A stretch of DNA of 64,000 nucleotides from Geosiphon pyriformis (Eukaryota > Glomeromycota > Glomeromycetes > Archaeosporales > Geosiphonaceae). The notes under the pieces were generated by a model. That model saw only the letters and a list, made by a program, of their open reading frames with translations. It was not told the DNA's origin and did no database searches. Positions 57,723 to 64,000 of this stretch are shown piece by piece. The translations under genes were made by a program, and so were the position numbers. The stretch covers positions 248,001 through 312,000 of the forward strand of contig JAAOMT010000151.1 in NCBI GenBank assembly GCA_016748015.1, read 5' to 3'. The stretch's first letter is position 1. Each line of letters starts with the position of its first letter.

Positions 57723-60610
57723 ATAATATTTTTTTTTAATATTAGGCTTTATTGAAATCTCCCAGATTTTTTCTTTAAATTAATTCTATTACTTCTTTTT
57801 CTAAAATTACATTGTTAATTTTAGTCTGTAATTTTTTAAATTGAGCATTAGTGATTTTTTTTATTTGTTAATTGTTATTATGTTTATTATTAAATATAGT
57901 AGTATTTTTGAACAATTTTAAAATTTTGTTTATAATTAGTAAATTGCTTTTACATATATGGTTAAACTGTTTTTTTTACAAATTTTTTTATCTGCTGTAA
58001 CATAATAAAATTAAATATTTATTTGGTTTTATTCATATACAAGTTCTAAATATTTAGCTGTTTTTTTAAGTAATAATAGCAAAAGTTTTTAGAAAATTGT
58101 TGTGTTTATTGATTTCAATTTTTTTTGGTTATTTTTTAATATGTTGTAATTATTATTGAATTTTTTAATGCTGTTTTTACTTTTTCTATTATTTTATCTA
58201 CTATATTTTTAAATAATATGTGTATTTGATATTATTAATTATTTTAAAGCTTTTGTTTCTTTTTTGTGTCTTTGTATTAAATAATTTGTTTATTAATTGT
58301 GGTTTTTATATCCAATTTTTGATGTTTTATAAGTTAAAATAATTATTGTACAATAAAGTAAATATTATCAGTAATTTTCATTTTTTTAATTTTTTTTTTG
58401 TCATATATATTGGATTTTTATATTTTTAACTGATTTAATTTATATGTTTGCTTTAATAATTATAATTGATTTCAAATTTCGTGAAATTTTATTTAGTTTA
58501 ACTAGTATTTTTTGTACTTCTAATTGTAAAATATTATTGGTAATAAATAATATTTTGTTGTAATATAATTTAAGCCAATTACTATGTACTGCTTTGACTA
58601 AAATTTTATTGTTTTATCTTAATTTATATGCTTTATTTCCTAAAATTTTTTCAATATGAAATAAACTGTTTTATTTGGAATTAAACTTTTTGCTTCATTG
58701 TTTTTTTATCTTAATATAATATAATAATACTTTGTTTTCAATTTTAAATTTAACTGGTTTATTTAATAGCTAGTTATTATATTATTTTTTTGTTTTTTTT
58801 GTAACTTTTGAATATTATTAGCTGCTTTTTTTTATTTATTTTTTAGTATTTCTATTAAATTATATGTTTTTTGTAACAATATTGCTTAAAAAATAATTTT
58901 TGTTATTAATTTGGCTAGATATATTTAAATATCTATCTCAATTAATAATATTGCTGTTTTATTATAAATCAATTTAAATAATATTGTCTGAATTATATTT
59001 TGCTTGTTGTTTAATAAGCAAATAATATTAATAATATAAACAAGTTTTATTTTTCCTGATTTTTCTGATTGATTTTGGCAATTATTTTACACAATATTCT
59101 ATTAAACTTTTTAATTAAGCTATTTGTTTGTAAATAATATGATAATAATAGTAATTTTTTTATTTCAAATCTTTAACTTAATTCTGTTAATATTTTGTTT
59201 ATAAAGTAAATTTTTTGGTTTGATAATAATTTTTTTGGAAATTTATAATAATAAATTAGTTTTTAGTATACAGATTCTGTTACTGTTTCTATATTGGCTC
59301 TTTAAATAGTTTTAACTTTTGGTTATTTAATAAAATAGTCCATTGTTACTGTTATATATTTGTTGCTTTTGTTAATAATTGTTAATAGTTTTATTAAATT
59401 AATCTTAATTTAATTAAATAATTATCATATTTTAATTGATCTTAATAGTTTACTAGATCTTGTTTCTCTTTTTTTTTAATAAATATTACAATTTTAAACA
59501 TATTAAATAATATTTAAATATATTAATAGCCAGTAATATTGTTTTTTGGTTCTTTTAATTATGGTTTTTTTATAAAAATGTTTTGTTGTTGGATCTAAAT
59601 ACATATTAAATAATATTATTTTTTTTTCTGATTTTGTGACTATTTTAAGTGGTTGGTTTGGTTTTTTTTATTTTTTTAATATAGTATATTTTGGTAAATA
59701 ATAAAATATTTTGATTGTTGTTTTATATTGTTTTTTTTTATTTTAAGATAATTTTTTCTTAACCTGTTAAATATTAATATAATATTAAAGTTATTAGTAT
59801 TTTTGTATATTTATTTTTTAACTTATTTTTTGGTTTTAAAATGTTCTTAAATTTGTCTTATTTTGGATAAACTATCAAAATTTCTATTTTTTATTAAAGT
59901 ATATTGTATAATTAAATAGTAATAATTCTATTTTTTATCTTATATAATAATTGTTTTCAAATTTTTGTTTTTGAATTAATGTCAATTTTTTGTAGTCTGT
60001 ATATATATCAAATTTTTTAACTCAAGTATTTATTTTATTTTATTACAGTTTAGTAAAAAACGGAGTATTTTAGTACTAGAGTATTATAATTTTTTTTGAT
60101 TAAACTTAAGCTTTGATTGATATATACTACTAAATATTTTTTTTTATAAAATTTTTATTGAAATAGAACTGTTTTCAATACTAAGTCTAATATATTTGTT
60201 GTAATAATAAATAATTTATTATAATTTAAATAGATCAATATTAAAGCTTAAACAAGCTTTTTTTAGTGTATTAAAAGCTATTTATTGTTATTTAGTCTAT
60301 TTATATTTTGTGTTTTTTGCTTAAAACTAATACAACAGTTGGGTTAATTTAAAAAAGTTGTAAATAAAGTGGTAATTGTATTTGGTAAATTTCAGAAATG
60401 CTTTTAGTTTTGTAAGATTTATTAATACTAAAAAGTTTTTACTTTTTTCAATTTTGTCTAAATCTGTTTTAATGTTATTTTTACTAATAATATGTTTCAA
60501 AAACTTAAGCTTAGTCTTTCTAAAAAAGTATTTAATTGTATTTAACTTTAATTTAATTCTTCTTAATTTTTTAAATACTTGTTAAAAATATTACAAAGAT
60601 TATTATTAAT
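57723..60610 (-). pseudogene. Gypsy-3 pol and third-ORF relic
   Basis: Third-ORF end still reads KKITNAQFKKLQTKI-like near 57800-57860. The pol C-terminus, integrase and RNase H follow upstream, for example the stretch 58470-58940 against Gypsy-2 29650-30090. No long ORF remains on the coding strand; the only open stretch nearby, 60376-60585 on the + strand, is an antisense shadow. Confidence 0.7.
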
Positions 60611-63018
60611 TAAAACAAACTTTCTGTATTTATTAACACTTTTTAAGTTAAATCACATAAAAAACTTGTAAGTAAAAAATCTATTAAAAAAATTTAACAA
60701 ATTTAGATCTAAAAATTTTTTTAAATTTATATTATAACCAATATTATTCTTATTAAAATTACCATTTAGAACAACAAAAGTACTATTATTTAAAGTCTTT
60801 ATTATTATTAAATTAATATTATAAGATTAAATCAATCTTTTTACCAAAGTAATATCTGCATACAAATCTAAAATAGAGATTAAAAAACAATTCTTAAATA
60901 ATAATCATATTAACAAAAACTAATTGGCTATTTTTAAAACTTTGCAAACAAATTTAACTATAATATTATTAATAATTATAGCTATTATAAAACCTAAATA
61001 ATTAGAGTTAATACTTAATATAAAGATTCAAACATTATTAAATCTGTTTATAATTTATAATTAAACTTTATCTTTTAATTTTGTTTAATAACAATTAAAA
61101 CAAAATTGTTTATTTTTTTGTACTACTAAATAATATCTATCTGTTTAACAGAATTATTTATGCTATAAACATTATATATAACAATTTTTTAAATAAAATT
61201 AGTTATTAAAAAGTAAGAAAAAAAAATATTTTAAGCCAAAGACAAATTGTTAAATTTTGTTAACAAATTTATAATTAAGCTAAACAAATTATTTAATTAA
61301 GTTTTTAATTTAATCATATTTAAAAATACTAAAAAACTTAATTTTATTACAGTTTTACTATTAGTGTATATACTTAAATTTTTTATTATTATTATATTAT
61401 TTATTTAATTTTATAATAAAAGAGTTATTAACAATTAATATTTAAAGTTAAACTAAAAAATCACTAATACAAGTATGTTTAATCTTTTAGCCAATTTACC
61501 AATTTGTTTTATAAAGTTGGCAAAACTGTATTTAAGTTTGTTAAATTATAATTCCAAAATGCCCATAACTATTGAAAAAATTTAACTTTATTTAAAAAAC
61601 CAAACCAAAAAAAATACCAGAAACCACTTAAAAAAAATTTATTAACAAATATCTAAGATTTGTTTCTAAAAACTACTAAATAAATAACAAAAACAAACTT
61701 TTTTGCAAACTATCAAAGATAATTAGAACCAATAAAATACAACATTTTTTATAATAAAAGTCATAACTACTGTTTTAATCAAACTCTTTTCTAAATTAAA
61801 ACATACTTAATATAATTATAATTAATAGAGTTGTAATTAATTATACAAATTTTTTTACTAATTAAATCAATAATATTCTAAAAATTATGAACAGTTATTT
61901 TCACAAAAAATATATAAAGCAAAGTCTTAAACTCATTTTTAGTATTCTATAATTGTTTATTAATATTAGTTTTTATTATACAGATTGTGTTTTTTCTAAT
62001 AAAAATAGATTACTTAAAAGCCAAAAAATTAGCTTAATTCTAATTATCTAATTTTATGATTGTCTTTTACTATAGTCTTATTAATTAAATCTTAATTAAC
62101 TTAATAGTACCAAAATTAATAAATGTAATTTATATAGCCTCTAAAAATGTTTTTACAGAAATTTTTTTAATTACTATTCCTAATTTGTCTAACTGTTTAC
62201 TGAATACTTAAAATTAGTATTTACTACAACATTTTTATTATTTGTTAAATCTGTTATAGTTAATATTGCTTTTTTAAAAGTAAAAAATGTCCAAATAATT
62301 CTATTATATTTTAAGAAAGTGAAAGTTTTTCCAAAATTATTTATACTAAAAAAAAATTCCTAACAAATTTTAGTTTTTTTTAAGCTAAATTTACAAATAC
62401 AATAGAAAAATTAATATCTAAAGTAAAAGATTTGTAAACTGAAATATTTATTAATAGCTTGAGAAAAAAATTAAATAAAAAACTGTTTAAAAAGTTATTA
62501 TTATTATTACTGCCAATATTAAAATCAATTTGTTTTAAAAATTTCTTAAATATATACTTAATAATAATTTTTTTTGGCTCTTTAGAAGTCATATTAACAT
62601 TTTTTTATTTTAATTTATTATTACTGCTAAGCTAAAAACTGGTCTTTTTACAAAAAACTCTTTATCTATATTTATGTTTTTTGTATTAACAGTGTTATTA
62701 GTATTTAAACCAATTATTCTGTTAGTTTTAAATAATGTCTAAAAAACACCAAAGCCAATTCTAACAACAGATTCTTTTAAACACTTTTTTTGCATTTTTT
62801 TTTGGCAAATAAGTTCAAAACTACAAAATTAGCACTAATTTTTTTTTGGATTCTTTTATACTTAAACTATTGTTAATATTGGCAGTTTTATAATTAAACA
62901 TAAAAAGATTTAAAATATTTAATTAAATAGTGAAAAATAAACAAAGACAGAAAAAACTTCTTTTAAAAATAATGTATTTTTTCAGAAATTTGGAACGTAA
63001 AAAAGAAAAAAATTTTAA
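60611..63018 (-). pseudogene. LINE-D, 5' half (ORF1 and endonuclease), AT-decayed
   Basis: Minus-strand words: a 5' end aligned with CTTCGTCCCAAATTCCTGAA of LINE-A near 63000, SFLFNFFLKLLINISVYKSF and TLDINFS (62490-62400, ORF1), TIIKLDN..ANFLAFK.SIFI (near 62040), and the endonuclease TFVVLNGNFNKNN (near 60770). The order and direction agree with 54400-56853, so both are one element split by Gypsy-3. Confidence 0.68.
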
Positions 63019-63249
63019 AAAAAAAATTTTAATTGCCAAAAAACTTTAACCATTTAATCAAAAAAAAATTTTAAAAATTATTTAAAAGTGTTTAAATAAT
63101 TAAACACAAAAAACAAATTGAAACAAAAAAACAATTATATTAAATAATAATAAATTAAGCAAAAAAAAAACAAAATAATATTTAAACAAATTATCTTTTA
63201 AAACAAAAAATATTATTATTATTTGGGCTTAAAATTTGCTTTTAAAAGT

Positions 63250-64000
63250 TATTAAATACAAAATAAAAATATTTATTTGATATATAAATAAGCTAATTAG
63301 AAATAATTTTTATTTAAAAATAATTTTTATAAATTTTTTTAAGGAAAAAAGTAATAAATTCTGAGAATTTATATTTTAGTACCAAATAATTAAAGTATTT
63401 ATACTTTTTACAATGAATTAAACCAAATTTAATTCAAAAAAAATTTATATTACCAAATATTAAAATAATACATGTTTTTTTACTTATTTTTTTCAAAAAA
63501 TTACCAAAATTATAAACATTTATACTTATAAACAAAATAAATAAATATGCTTTAAAACAATTCTTAAGCAGCTAAATATTTTAATTTTTATTGGCTTTGA
63601 TTATATATACAGTATTTTTTCCAATTAAAAATAACTATTTTAAAGTTAAAAAATTAGTTTAATTTAATTTAACAAATTCTATTATAGTTTTTTGTTATAA
63701 TTTAATAAATTATTATTTTATAAATATAAACAAAATTATAATAAATATTTTCTTAATATAAATTCTATTTTCATTAACCAAAACTGTTGTTTATATTAAA
63801 TTTTTTTTAAAGTAAATATAGCATAAATAATTTTTTTATATTTTAAAAAAATAATAATTTTTTAAATTTATTTATTAATAAAAACAGCTTTTTAATAATT
63901 TGCACTTTAGTTATTGCTAATTTGCTTTTAATAATTAAAAAATTAATATTTAATGTTTAGAATTTTTTTATAAATATTTTTATTCAAGACTTTACAATTT
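63250..64000 (-). pseudogene. LINE-I, ORF1 fragment running off the window, AT-decayed
   Basis: Minus-strand KTIIEFVKLN.TNFLTLK and LFLIGKNTVYII (near 63690-63600) align with QKTVIKFEQSDHVDLVVAKW and SILIRKDIICVA of LINE-B, followed by ISINVYNFGNFLKK against LRINTHNIWNYVSL. It is a different copy from LINE-D, which starts at 63018. The left limit is uncertain. Confidence 0.55.

Larger units (their letters stand above)
56854..60610 (-). mobile_element. Gypsy-3: 5'-truncated, AT-decayed copy of the Gypsy-2 family, nested in LINE-D
   Basis: Starts at the right with RT (the region of GIKTDPEKIEIIKNFPVPTN in Gypsy-2, near 60460) and runs through RNase H, integrase and the third ORF to a single 3' LTR. 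Base-by-base comparison with Gypsy-2 shows mostly C-to-T and G-to-A differences on the same strand read. LINE-D RT is on the left; LINE-D endonuclease is on the right, with about 1.4 kb of LINE missing, so a deletion removed the 5' part of Gypsy-3 together with LINE sequence. Confidence 0.75.

Noticed and set aside
1-64000. CRISPR arrays, rRNA genes, tRNA genes, riboswitches
   Set aside because: No regularly spaced direct repeats, no rRNA-like conserved blocks and no cloverleaf with T-arm GTTCRA and matching acceptor stem were seen; absence of tRNAs was judged only by eye.

Overview
The window is a very AT-rich, transposon-dominated stretch of eukaryotic nuclear DNA with a single recognisable host gene: a four-exon anthranilate phosphoribosyltransferase (tryptophan pathway, TRP4/trpD type) at 42871-44165. 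Short GT-AG introns, Tad/I-like LINEs with an RNase H domain, Ty3/gypsy elements and layers of nested repeats fit a repeat-bloated early-diverging fungus; a Glomeromycotina-type genome (Gigaspora/Rhizophagus) is my best guess, but that is inference.

Layout. Positions 1-14094 are a decayed family-2 LTR split by a Mutator-like inverted-repeat element (TIRs 727-920 and 13861-14046, 10-bp target duplication), itself split by a 10-kb Ty3/gypsy element on the minus strand (Gypsy-1, 3791-13788). Positions 14095-14660 and 21481-21650 are two halves of an old LINE (G) interrupted by a nearly full-length LINE (C, 14661-21480). LINE-B runs 22301-28026 and resumes at 38180-39206; between the halves sits a second 10-kb gypsy element (Gypsy-2, 28027-38175) flanked by a perfect CTGT duplication. 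Positions 39366-42152 may be a decayed pogo-like element carrying a solo LTR (39904-40750). An LTR remnant and a LINE 3' tail lie directly upstream of the host gene. After the gene come LINE scraps (H, F), the best preserved LINE (A, 46921-53735), a non-decayed LINE 3' end of another subfamily (E, 53930-54385, minus strand), and a strongly AT-decayed LINE-D (minus, 54400-63018) that contains a truncated, decayed Gypsy-2-family copy (Gypsy-3, 56854-60610). A further decayed LINE (I) runs off the right end.

The gypsy elements are the most interesting content. Both encode, in one reading direction, gag (CCHC knuckle) - protease - a cysteine-rich domain I cannot name - a dUTPase with the five trimeric-dUTPase motifs - reverse transcriptase - RNase H - integrase with a GPY/F-type tail, then a separate third ORF of about 200 residues before the 3' LTR. 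In Gypsy-1 the frame is unbroken from gag through dUTPase apart from in-frame stops, which suggests a single gag-pol polyprotein. The LINEs encode a CCHC-bearing ORF1 and an endonuclease-RT-RNase H-zinc knuckle ORF2 that overlap as ATGA in all three copies, and end in a shared 3' hairpin. All long copies are inactivated, mostly by C-to-T/G-to-A type changes that create stops (TGA most often), with few frameshifts.

Limits: boundaries of the decayed copies are approximate (tens of bases); homology was judged by eye between copies within the window and by recalled family motifs, with no database search.
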